Assembly: GCA_037976565.1 (NCBI GenBank)
Contig: CP137682.1
Coordinates: forward strand, 21,128,800 to 21,192,799
Source of the DNA: Mesocentrotus franciscanus
Lineage: Eukaryota > Echinodermata > Echinoidea > Camarodonta > Strongylocentrotidae
Direction of reading: 5' to 3'
Length of the DNA stretch: 64,000 nt
The notes beneath the pieces are model-generated. The model made no database searches and was not told the origin of the DNA. It worked only from the letters and a program-made list of their open reading frames with translations. Positions 54,852 to 64,000 of the stretch are shown here, in pieces. Position numbers and translations under genes: made by a program. Position 1 is the first letter of the stretch; every line of letters starts with the position of its first letter.

Positions 54852-54931
54852 ATCGTCTGTTGGTGCCATAAGAGCATTAACTCATATGATATTACACAGA
54901 GATAATGCCCTTCTGGCTCCAAACAGACGAT
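54852..54931. mobile_element. ATCGTCTG hairpin family, type copy (80 bp)
   Basis: ATCGTCTGTTGGTGCCATAA then GAGCATTAACTCATAT pairs with GAGATAATGCCCTTCTGGC then TCCAAACAGACGAT. Both ends carry ATCGTCTG/CAGACGAT. The consensus arm over all copies is close to CGTCTGTTTGGAGCCAGAAG followed by GGCATTAACTC. Confidence 0.75.
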
Positions 54932-55076
54932 GTATCAACAACAAAAAAGAGCAAACAACTAAACTGTGCCAATCTAGTCTCTAATGAGATATATAGAAGG
55001 TAATTATGAAAGAGTGTGGGTGGGAAAAGGAGGGGGCCTTTAATACCTGAGAGGAAGAAGGTTGTATCACTCTACC

Positions 55077-55120
55077 TCAAGTTAACACCCTTCTGGCTCT
55101 CAGCAGACAGAGTGTTGTAC
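55077..55120. mobile_element. ATCGTCTG hairpin family, right half only
   Basis: CAAGTTAACACCCTTCTGGC then TCTCAGCAGACAG is the right arm; the left arm is absent. Confidence 0.45.
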
Positions 55121-55444
55121 CATACAGTCCCGTTGATTGAGTCATTAGCTTGGAATCTTCGCTGAATCGTGACATGCTGTGTGCAATTAAATTGGGTCGT
55201 TAAGTCATTGAGGATTGATGATGGTCAAGAATTGAGACGATGATGATTAATTAACCTGTTTTTTTCCTGCGGGTGATGAGAAAAACAAATGAGATCAATA
55301 TTTCAATTGGTTAAAGAAGCAACTTTTGAATGAGTTTCATATTAGTTGATGATTTATCAGTATTTAAAACCTAATATTAGACTCATAAACATGTCCAAAA
55401 ACTCCAAATTATCCAATTTGTAATTGCGAAAGCTAGTTTAATGC

Positions 55445-55585
55445 AGAGGGAGATAGAGATAGATAGGTAGAAGGAGGGGAAGAGAAAGGAAGAGAGAGGG
55501 AGGAAGGGACAAGGGAGAAGAGTGGAAAGGAGAAGAGAGGTAAGGAGGAAAGAGGGAGAGAGAGGGAGTCAGAGAGAAATAATGA
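55445..55585 (+). repeat. GA-rich purine tract
   Basis: AGAGGGAGATAGAGATAG and GGAAGAGAGAGGGAGG units, directly left of a SINE tail. Confidence 0.85.
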
Positions 55586-55589
55586 TAAT

Positions 55590-55852
55590 AATAGTAACAT
55601 TCATATAGCACTAATGTTTTTAAGCACTGTACTATTATTACCCTGCTGGCATTAGCCGAGCTACCCCAATAAGGCGCTTTGGCAGTCAAGGACTTTCTTC
55701 CTCCCAGGTACCTTCTTACAAATCACCTGGGTGGAGAGTGGCAAATGTATAGATTAATGTCTTGCCAAAGACATAAGTGCCGTGCCGGGACTGGATCCAC
55801 AAACCCTATGATCCATAGTCGGTAACATACCCACAAGACCACAACACCTCTA
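55590..55852 (-). mobile_element. tRNA-headed SINE, near full length, minus strand
   Basis: AATAATAGTAACATTCATATAG then CACTAATG (tail), TATTACCCTGCTGGC, ATCACCTGGGTGGAGAGTGG, TTGCCAAAGACATAAGTGCC and CACAAGACCACAACACCTCT (head) give the reverse order of the SINE at 49897-50172. It is inserted between two GA tracts. Confidence 0.7.
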
Positions 55853-55980
55853 CAAGAGGAGGAGAGAGGAAGAAGAAGAAAGAGAGACAGAGCAAAGAGA
55901 AAACAGAAAAAAAATCAGAGAGAGAGAGAGAGAGTGAGAGAGGAGAGGAGAGGAGAGGAGAGGAGAGGGCAAGAGGGCAG
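55853..55980 (+). repeat. GA-rich purine tract
   Basis: GAGGAGAGAGGAAGAAG to (GAGAGGA)n. It was probably continuous with 55445-55585 before the SINE inserted. Confidence 0.85.
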
Positions 55981-56109
55981 ATAAGAAATTGTAGGAGAGT
56001 GGTATAGAAATGTGAATTTCCTTTCCGGTCTTGGTGTGTCTTGTAAGAATCTTCTCATCCCCCTTAACGCATCCGACCTCCCTCCAGTGGACTAAAAAAA
56101 ACCTTAGCA

Positions 56110-56400
56110 ACATCTCGTAGCAATCGTGAGAGACGGACCCGGGATTACGTATCGTGCCATCGACCGCAGACGAACGACAGCTGCAGAAGAGAAAAGGAAA
56201 GACGATATCGGCGCACTTGCTGACAGCGGCAGGTCAAGCTGCTAAGTATCGTCGTGCTCTGGCCGTGCTACGGAAATTATCTCCTTCATTACAGCGTCTG
56301 CGGGATTGCGTTACTGGAGGGTGTTTGTGTAAGTTTGCATGTAGATGCATCGAAGACAACAGCGCTTTTCAAAAGGAGAAGCTTGGCTCAAAATAGATTA
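56110..56400. promoter_or_regulatory. CpG-bearing island, exon or regulatory
   Basis: An 80-codon plus frame (56154-56396) overlies a patch rich in CpG (GACGGACCCGGGATTACGTA, TATCGTCGTGCTCTGG, GGGATTGCGTTACTGG). GGGATTA occurs twice in related form (Otx/Bicoid-like cores). There is no acceptor before the frame, and GTGTTTGTGTAAG is a weak donor. I favour regulatory DNA. Confidence 0.3.
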
Positions 56401-56404
56401 ATGG

Positions 56405-57130
56405 AATGAAACTGTGCTCGGTTGTTTACTTGGCAATATTGGAAGGCAGTGTTGCCTTTTTTCTGATGAAACAAGCTCAACATGAACAAAGATTACCCCA
56501 TCCACGTGTAAAGGTCAGGCCATTTGTGTAATCAGCGCTGATACCAAACCAATCCTTGGGCTACGATGAATGATCCTTCAGAAATCTCAATATTATTACT
56601 AAAAGGTGTTTACATAATAATGCATTTTAAGTAGATGTTGAAAAATCCAAAAGGAAAGATCTTTAGGTTTCCATCTAAGCTTTAAAAGTTGGTAATTTCT
56701 CAAATTTGGTTTACTTCCAGTTTACTCTAAATTTTACTCAAAAGTTTACAATAAAAACTTTTATCTACACCACGGGGAAAGACATTATCTTATTAAAGGC
56801 AATAATTGTATTTCCTTTGTCATTTGTATAGGTGTTCTTTGTGTTTTGATTTTTTCATTTTTTGTTAAGAGTGGATATAAGTGAAATGAGATGATATGGC
56901 TCACAGCAAAACCCTACCTGGCATATCTTAACAAATGAAGTATAACAAATGTGCTCCTGGCAGTAATTTTAGACATAAAGGCCGTTTGCTTTTTGCTTGT
57001 CAGAGATTTAGAAAAAAATGGAACCCTGATTTGTATCCCCCTAAATCTCGCCACTGACGAATTAGTGTTAAGACTTAGATAAACCATTTGAGCTCATAAG
57101 ACCTGGAAATGGTCAATTCACAAGTAACGA
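56405..57130. other. Intron-like AT-rich DNA, nothing recognised
   Basis: No features are supported. Confidence 0.4.
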
Positions 57131-57136
57131 TGTTCA

Positions 57137-57279
57137 GGGCCCCATCTTGTAAAGAGTTGTGATTGATCCAAATCAGTCGCAGGAGTTTGCAGTCTCCTAT
57201 CTCTAATATACATACTTGTGATTGATATCAATCACAAATAAGTTACGATTAATGTCAACTCTTTGTAAGATGGTGCCCA
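57137..57279. mobile_element. Palindromic MITE, GGGCCCCATCTTGTAAAG ends
   Basis: GGGCCCCATCTTGTAAAGAG then TTGTGATTGAT mirrors ATTAATGTCAACTCTTTGTA then AGATGGTGCCC. The inner pair TTGTGATTGAT/ATCAATCACAA is also complementary. It is related in style to the GTTTCACAAA elements but distinct. Confidence 0.7.
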
Positions 57280-57414
57280 GGATTCACAATTAGCTTATAT
57301 GGAGGGAGGGGGTGCTTGGTTGGGAAAATCCTTCAGCTTCTTCATCTTCGTGGGTGCTCTAGGATAGGAGTGACTGATAATTGTGACGGGGAGAGTATCT
57401 TTGGCTTCACCATC

Positions 57415-57660
57415 CTGCGATCAATTGTGGAAGTCTATTAGCGCAGCTTGCCCCATCTGGCTGGCTGGCTTGGCAAAGTGAAAGGTCAAATCTATCCATC
57501 TCGGCTCCGTTTCTCCTTCATCAGTGTCGGACTGAGAAGGCCATCTTTTCACCCTCCCAGGCATCAAAGGGACAGTCAAGGGACAGTCGGGTCTGTTTAA
57601 ACTCTTGCTCCAGAAAGACGCACTCGATTTTCTTTGTGACATGTTCAGGTTCACTGTTCA
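57415..57660. promoter_or_regulatory. Candidate cis-regulatory island
   Basis: A non-repetitive patch with GTGAAAGGTCAAATC (nuclear-receptor half-site type), CTATTAGCGCAGC, and a short direct repeat GGGACAGTC twice. A 77-codon minus frame lies over it without recognisable domain. Confidence 0.2.
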
Positions 57661-57664
57661 ACTA

Positions 57665-58110
57665 ATTGTTTTGTCCTATATTAAAAAGAATGAGCAATAA
57701 TTTTTTCTTATGCAGCATGTAAAGGTTGACTGCATGTAGCTAATGGTTTTGTAAAATGTTGAATGCAATGAAGGCATTGAGACAGTATGGAGTACAAAAA
57801 GGTGCCCCCCAATTTTACCCCTGGCTACATTTTCAATTCTAAACTGTCCTTTTTCTTGTCTGTCTGAGAGTTTTGTTTAACCTCTAATTATTTTCTAAGT
57901 CTGTAATTGAGCCCCTCTCCTAGAATGAGTCTAACTTTTAATTTTCGATAATGTTTTATATTGAGAGCATGGTCAGTGTTTTCATGTATTTCTGCTGCCA
58001 TTTTCTGACTTTTTAAGGATTGCTTATGCATAATTATTTATAGTTTTGGGAATGTAATTTGTTTTGCAGTCAGCTCTTTAAATTCCTCACCCCTGAAATA
58101 CTCAAATATG
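57665..58110. other. Intron-like AT-rich DNA, nothing recognised
   Basis: No features are supported. Confidence 0.4.
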
Positions 58111-58253
58111 CAATGAAACATGCTTGAAGACCACGCGTATCGAATAGTCACCTGTCTACAAAGACCACCCAATCCCTTGAATAATGTTTATAGAGAGACC
58201 ACCAGGTAATGCACACCATCTTAGCCAACTGGCCTTTATATACAGGTTCCCTG
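58111..58253. mobile_element. Pogo/Tigger-like short element, decayed copy 4
   Basis: CAATGAAACATGCTTGAAGA then CCAC corresponds to the family left end with several changes. The right end TATACAGGTTCCCTG precedes TA. GTCTACAAAGACCACC persists inside. Confidence 0.5.
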
Positions 58254-58490
58254 TAACATAGGTTTCCTTGCAAAACACAATTTTGAGTGGAAACAAATAA
58301 TATGGTCCATATGGATACATGATCTTTCTACACATACATGTACATGTGTGGTTGCTACGGCAATTTTGACTATTCAATTAATTTTGGATTCTCCTTGTTG
58401 ATATAATAACATTTAAAATGATATTTGAGCTTTTTATCAAGTTCCTTCAAAGTGATTTGTTTACGTTGTACAGTCTGACTGTATTCAGTT

Positions 58491-58652
58491 ATTGTCTGAT
58501 GAGAGCCAGAAGGGAGTGACCTCTTTGTAAAGTATACGAGTCAAATGCCTTGTGCCTCCAAGTAGACGATAATTCATCCATTTGGAGCCAAAAGGGGGTT
58601 TACTCTACATTAAAGTATAGGGTCAATGCCCTTGTAGCTTGTTCTGTTTGAT
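58491..58652. mobile_element. ATCGTCTG hairpin family, two copies head to tail
   Basis: The first copy is 58491-58570 (ATTGTCTGATGAGAGCCAGA to GTGCCTCCAAGTAGACGAT). The second follows at once, 58571-58652 (CATTTGGAGCCAAAAGGGGG to ATGCCCTTGTAGCTTGTTCT). Both have diverged arms. Confidence 0.6.
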
Positions 58653-58659
58653 GGAGCGA

Positions 58660-59405
58660 CAGAATTTGAAGGCTATATTGAAGAAAATGAGTTTAACCTT
58701 TTTTTTTACTCTTTATCTAATGAAGATGTGGAAGAACTGGACATGACACCTTTCAATGTTTGTAAAGAAATGTTTATATCTCCCAAAAGCTGATTGAACG
58801 TAATTAATATTTCAAAGTGTTATCTAATTTGAGTGTTTTCTTATTTCATTAAGTTGTAACATGTTAATTTTGTCAAAATTCATTTTAACTATTTTATTTA
58901 TTTTTCATTTTTTGTGATGTCTTGAACATTTCATTTTTTTAAATTTTTAGTAAGACTAATTTGCTGACAAGGTAACAAGGTAGCTGAAATGAAAAACAAT
59001 AAATAAACAAACAAATCAATTATCAAGAAAGATAAAATACTATTAAAAGATCTGCAGACAGCCAATAAGAATTCCTGAATTGCTGACAGGAAAATTTTAA
59101 GGTGGGGGGGCAGATCCTCAACACCCCTGGTGAAACTTATCACATGTAGATTAGATGAAAAATCTCAATTTTGATCACCATACAATTAAGGCTATTTGTT
59201 TTTACAAGGTGAATATTGCGTTTTATGACATGCCCTATAAATATTTAATGATTTTGTGACCTGGATTTACTTCACTAGATGATATAATTGGATTCAAGGC
59301 ACTCAATAAAAAGGTTTGACACTTGAAACTACAAATTGCTCTCACAAATTGAAATGACCCAAACGTACTCAAGCCTGGCCTGGGAGGGTTGGATGAAGCC
59401 TTGCT
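58660..59405. other. Intron-like AT-rich DNA, nothing recognised
   Basis: No features beyond T-rich tracts near 58860-58950. Confidence 0.4.
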
Positions 59406-59409
59406 ATGA

Positions 59410-60080
59410 AGCAATGAGAGGGAGAGAGATTAAGAGGACGAGAGAGAGTGGGTGTGAGTGTGTCAGAGAAAGAAAGAGAGAGAGAGGGAAGTGGAAGGAA
59501 AGTTATGCAATGAGACGGAGATTGAAAGAAAGAGAAAGAGGGAGGAAGAGAGAGGGATTAAGCAAGAAGGGGAGAAAGGGAAAAAAAATATGTCTTAGAG
59601 AGAGAGAGAGAGAAATTGAAGACAAAAACAGGAAGGAAGAGAACTCTAGAGCTTTGCTGCTGGAGGGTTATAGTAGCATTGATTTGGTACAGTAAAAGAG
59701 AGAGAGAGAGATGAGTGTTGGGAGAGAGGGGGAGAGAGAGAGAGCGAAGGAAGAAGAAGAAAAAGAAAAAGAAGAAGGAGGAGGAGGAGGAGGAGGAGGA
59801 GGAGAAGGAGGAGGAAAGCCAATGGGAAAAATTGAGAGTGGGAATGGGTTTGAAGTGCCTTTTATGGAGCAGTGTAGAATTTGTAAGTGGCAAATAGAAA
59901 GAGAAAGTGAGTAAGAAGAGGAAATGAGTGATATATAGAGAGTAGAATCAAATGCGAAATTAGGAATTGAGAAAATCAGGTTTGTGGTGTTTTTATAATG
60001 CAGTGTAAGAAAGGAAAAAGGACACAAAACTAGAGAGTAAAAGGAAATAGAATCTGAGATGGTGATGAGTAAGAGAGTGA

Positions 60081-60118
<38 letters not shown>

Positions 60119-60150
60119 AAGAGTGTGTGAGAGAGAGAGAGAAAGAGTGT

Positions 60151-60189
<39 letters not shown>

Positions 60190-60205
60190 GAGACAGGTAG
60201 AGAGA
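59410..60205 (+). repeat. Cluster of (GA)n / GGA purine tracts
   Basis: Purine-rich segments at about 59410-59640, 59695-59815 (with (GGA)n at 59775-59812), and 60070-60190 ((GA)n) are separated by short unique DNA. Ser/Leu-rich minus frames and Glu/Arg-rich plus frames are artefacts. Confidence 0.85.
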
Positions 60206-60279
60206 AAGGGAATATAATGAAATGAGAAAACTGAGACTTAGAATTGGGTTAGGAGTGTTTTTATGATGCAATCTCGTCT

Positions 60280-60660
60280 GTTGTGGTTGTATAAAATGAA
60301 CGCTCAAACTCGTTACCGCCAGTGGTCTCTCGTCGACTCCCATGATTCTCTCTGGGGCATGCGAGCGTAGCGCAGCCTTGGCAGAGGAAGATGAACGACG
60401 TAATTATTCCAGCATCCTTACGAAACTTGTCGCTGTCTCCGCATCGTCGCTTTGCGGCTTTGCGTTCCTCTCCCCCCACCGTTCGTGTGGGAGGCATGGG
60501 ATGGCAAAGTTAAGTTCATTGGATTTGCACGGCTGCCCTGCTGTGAGTGTGTTTGGGATGGCCATGATGGTGTTGCAATAAGTAATGGGCAATGTTTTCA
60601 ACGATGTATCGCTCTCCTGCATTCAAAGCGGCTAGTGACGTAGCAGGATGTGTAGGAGAC
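60280..60660. promoter_or_regulatory. CpG-rich island, exon or regulatory
   Basis: One of the most CpG-dense patches in the window: CTCGTTACCGCC, TCTCGTCGACTCCC, GCGAGCGTAGCGCAGCC, CGTCGCTTTGCGGC and GCGGCTAGTGACG. Several frames overlap on both strands (60261-60497, 60342-60581, 60404-60622, 60516-60782), as expected for GC-rich DNA; none has a recognised domain or splice pair. It could be an internal promoter or a conserved module. Confidence 0.3.
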
Positions 60661-60664
60661 GTGT

Positions 60665-61840
60665 GTAGTAGACTCACTTTAGATTGTGTCATGAATGTAT
60701 GTATGTATGTAACACACTCAGAGAAAATGGACGTGATGTTGTCTGAAGTAGGTAACTGTTGGTGATCATTCACTGACTTCAAAGCTGAATGTTAATAAAG
60801 AAGCTCCCTTCCTCAAACACTACATCAGCCGATAAGTCATTAGAAATTGAAGAATTTACTAAAAAACATACAGATGATAAACTTTCTAAGTACATGTATA
60901 ATCAGAAGCAGTTTAATAGCTACTTTGTAGAGTAGCCAGAAGATTTGAGTATTTGCAATATAATCTTATAACCTTATTGGGATTTATTAAATATTCATTG
61001 ATAATGTTTCAACTTGCAGGCATGTGTATACACATGTTTTATTTCTTGGAAAAATATCTGGATACAACATCACCGCCCAGTAAATAGATTTATAAAATAA
61101 AAGAATATATGTTACAAAATTGTGTGACATACATATTGAAAACAAATCACTCTGTTGTAAACAAATAAGAGAGTATTTTTGTCTGATACATTTTTCATCT
61201 AAAATGCAGTATTGCAACTGGAATGCGTCACATTTATCATCTCATCTAATGTTTTTTACCCTTGTGTGTTCCACGCACCACCCCCCCCCCAAAAAAAATC
61301 TGTTGTCGACTTAATAAAACCTCCTCTCAATATGGATATCTGATTAATGTTGACAAAAAGCTTGTTGATGAGGTCACCAATATTACACTTCATAGATGTA
61401 CTCCCAAAGACAAGAATTATAGACTCTCCTATGCCAACACTTACACCAAAAACTATATAAGAGGCCTGTGCTTGTGTACTATCCAAGTCCGAGTACATTA
61501 TATTGTGTCAGTACAAATGACTTTCCGTCCTGGTAAACGATAGAGATTCAGGAAACAAGGTTTTGATTGAACGGCTGAGCCAAATTGGAAAGCTATGCGG
61601 TCAGCGATAGCTCCGGGTTGTTGAACTCGCAAACAGAAATGTCCGTCTGATGAAGTGGCACAGCAGGCATGTATATGTCCGTCTGGTCTGCTCTGGCAGC
61701 TATTGGAAGTGTTTGCATTCATTTCCTGGCCTAGATGCTGTATACATATCTCCTGTTTGGACACAGAGGGACGTTGACTCTGCATGTAAGGCTCTCAAGA
61801 GGTTCTGTCAGAATAAAACAATACAGTAGAAAATCTAGTA
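60665..61840. other. Intron-like DNA, nothing firmly recognised
   Basis: A (TATG)n run is at 60693-60711 and a C-run then A-run at about 61280-61300. The 93-codon plus frame at 61262-61543 has no recognisable domain. 61560-61740 is somewhat GC-richer. Confidence 0.35.
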
Positions 61841-61844
61841 CTAC

Positions 61845-62115
61845 AGAGAGAAAGAGAGAGAGAGAGAGAGGGGAGGGAGGGAGAGAGAGGGGAGGGAGAG
61901 AGAGAGAGAGGGGGAGAAAGGAAAATATGAAGAGATAAATTTAAGGGAGAAGGAGGGGGTGAGTAAAAGAGAGAAAAGAGAGGGAGAATGAAAGGTGAGA
62001 GTAAGAGAGAGAGAGAGAGAGAGATAGAAGGAAGAGAGAGAGAGAGAAAGAAAAAGTACAGGAGAGGAAGAGAGGGATAGACAGAGAGAGGGAGAGAGAA
62101 ACAATAAGAAAACAT
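61845..62115 (+). repeat. (GA)n purine tract
   Basis: About 270 bp of GAGAGA/GGGAGG units. Overlapping Ser/Leu-rich minus frames are artefacts. Confidence 0.9.
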
Positions 62116-62119
62116 TAGA

Positions 62120-63115
62120 GAAGATGAGCATCAGCAAGAGTATGAGAAGAAGAGAGATAGAGAACAGGTAAAAGGGTTTTGGAAATATGAGAGTACGTTT
62201 TTTAATCAGTTGATATCTACTGCAGATAACTGATTATACCAAATATCTTGCTTTTTGTAATATTATACATCTCGCAATAAGTGATTTTTTTTTCTCTCTT
62301 CCATAATACATTTAGTTGTCTCCTTCCACCTATCATTAGCAACAACAACAACAACAAAAGAAATGCAACAAAAAAAAAGCGAGATTTGGTCAATAATAGC
62401 CAAGTCTCGAGTATAAAAACAGAAGATACTTTAGCTAAGGAGTTCAGATCAAGTTCGTAACATGTGATCCTATTTAAATATGTAATTTTTGGGGGTGAAA
62501 TTGATTTCCACCTTTTTTTAAAAATAGTTTGTTTCTGCTTTGCTGATCAGTCGAAACAACCCATCTCCTGATAAACCATTTAGAATTACTCAAAACCTAT
62601 TTCTCTCAAAACTATCTTACATTAACAGAACTTTAGATAAACTTTAATATTATTTAAACACATTGGTTGCTACTTTGCCTCTCTGCACAGTTGCTCATTT
62701 GCCCAAATGTAATTTTGCCCAAAACAATAGGCACCATTTGATGGAAGGATTGCTTTGTGCAACACAATTGCTTTGCAGAATTACCTTTTTGTAGTCTGTA
62801 TTAGCTCCATGACAACACTTTTAACATGTTTAATGCCAGTATGGATTAATCTTGCGCATGAAATACTTAAGTAATCTTGAACCTTGGGAATACATGTATC
62901 TATCCCATGATAACTAAAATGTGGTACAGGGAGAGATTATTTGTGTGGCATTTAAAGAGTTAAGGGACTGGAATTTTTGCATATGTATAAGCTTCTTAAA
63001 AGCTAGTGGTTTGTGTCGATAAGGCTTGTAAGCCGAGGTCTAAATATATTAAGGGATGAGTGACACTGTTATCCTTTTAAGTCGTGTCCAGTTTGAAATC
63101 TTCCTTTAAGCTGCA
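62120..63115. other. Intron-like AT-rich DNA, nothing recognised
   Basis: There are (CAA)n near 62342 and small TTTGCCCAAA palindromes near 62700. No gene. Confidence 0.4.
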
Positions 63116-63119
63116 TGGA

Positions 63120-63360
63120 ACATTCATGATAGAGCACCTCGAAGGCCTGTTTTACGCCTGGCGCGACTCCCGATCAATGGTGTAATGGGGCCGAGTTAGC
63201 GCCTCCGCGGGCTAATTCGGCAAGAGCGGGGGAAGATTGTGTTGGCTATTTAGTGGAGCGTGAGACGGTAATTGATTTGTGCATGCTCTCATGAATATGC
63301 GATGTTCCCACAGTGGCCAGCTTGTACTTAAGAGCGCCTCGCATGTCAGATTGGTTCACT
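63120..63360. promoter_or_regulatory. Strong candidate cis-regulatory module
   Basis: A sharply bounded GC-richer, repeat-free patch holds GGCGCGACTCCCGATCAATG, CCGAGTTAGCGCC, CCGCGGGCTAATTCGG, GACGGTAATTGATTTGTGC, CATGAATATGCG (POU/octamer-like), and CAGATTGGTTC (reverse CCAAT-like). Five or more homeodomain/POU-type cores in 240 bp stand out. No open frame fits an exon. Confidence 0.4.
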
Positions 63361-63409
63361 AGGGGGGCATGAGGATCACCAAGCCTAAGGGGTAAGGGCG
63401 ACAGGAGTG

Positions 63410-63740
63410 TATAGATAGGGGTGTCAATTGAGGTGGATGGGTGTAAGTTGAGGTTGTGGAGGTTAAGTTTAGGTAGAGGGGGTTGAGTTGAGGGGGAAGG
63501 GGTGTAAGTTACTTGTAGTGATAGGGTGTAAGTTGAGGTGGAAGGGGGTTATGTTGAGTTGGAAGGGTGTAAGTTCAGGTAGGGAGGGTTAAATTAAGAT
63601 GGAGAGTGTAAGTTGAGGTGGTATGTAGGGGGTTAACTTGAATAAGAGGTTGTTTAGGTTGGGATGAAGTTAAAGTGGTAGGAGGGTAAGTTGGAGGGGT
63701 GTATTCAAGTTGAGGTAGAAGGCCATTGGAGTGGGGGAGA
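63410..63740 (+). repeat. Degenerate G-rich minisatellite
   Basis: About 330 bp of variants of GTAAGTTGAGGTGGAAGGGG with unit lengths near 20-30 bp, all T/G/A with almost no C on the plus strand. Runs of GGGG could form G-quadruplexes. Confidence 0.75.
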
Positions 63741-64000
63741 CTTGCTTGTAGAGATTAGGGGTGTTAGGGGAGTAATCATCGGTAATTTGACCCTCATTTT
63801 TATCTTTTTCTTCTTTTTTATCTTTTATTCATTTTTCGCTTGTCAAAATTTTAGGTGGAACTAAACCCCCTTTTTATGTTTGATAACCCCCTTGCTTGTT
63901 TGTCACCCTTTGAACCCCTCCTCTTTAAACAAAATAAGGGATCTGCCTCTATAAGTTCTTTGCTTAGGAACTCAGTATATTGAATAAGTTAAAGTCATTC

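Noticed and set aside
61262..61543. 93-codon plus frame
   Set aside because: Starts in a C-run/A-run simple sequence and has no recognised domain or splice sites.

Overview
The window looks like nuclear DNA of a marine deuterostome, most likely a sea urchin or other echinoderm. It is AT-rich and almost gene-free, with long GA, GAT, ATCC and CAAT simple repeats. It also holds tRNA-headed SINEs whose 3' end reads like AGCGCTATATAAAAACTGAG followed by (TAT)n, and palindromic mobile elements with ends such as GGGCCCCATTTCACAAAAC. I recognise these repeat styles from echinoid genomes, but the species cannot be fixed from this sequence alone. Nothing looks prokaryotic: there are no operons, ribosome-binding sites or dense ORFs.

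Layout. Bases 340-464 carry what looks like the last coding exon of a plus-strand gene, ending in a lysine-rich tail, with a probable 3'UTR to about 2.55 kb. About 2-12 kb is intergenic and repeat-rich. At 12632-12719 there is a good candidate first coding exon of a second plus-strand gene (ATG in a CpG-bearing patch, then a consensus 5' splice site at 12720). No convincing downstream coding exon of that gene is visible. The simplest reading is that 12.7-64 kb is mostly one very long first intron, and a zero-length 3'/5' splice-site pair at 42630/42631 (a recursive-splice-type site) would fit that reading. The intron-like span contains several CpG- and TAAT-bearing islands that resemble developmental cis-regulatory modules (strongest at 63120-63360).

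Mobile DNA dominates. (1) An 80-bp hairpin family with arms ending in ATCGTCTG occurs about ten times, plus half copies. (2) A roughly 540-bp element with TTAAAGATACTATGTCCC ends occurs three times; two copies keep an open frame of 81-94 codons. (3) A pogo/Tigger-like short element (CAGT...ACTG ends, TA target) occurs four times. (4) A PIF/Harbinger-like 907-bp element has TTA target duplications. (5) There are several single-copy foldbacks, tRNA-derived SINEs, a non-LTR reverse transcriptase remnant, a 23-bp minisatellite of about 60 units, and a 139-bp six-unit array. Apart from the two exons, the open frames longer than 60 codons fall into repeats or show no coding signature, so the annotation is mainly of repeats, splice signals and candidate regulatory DNA. 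No homology search was possible, so all family names come from motif recognition.
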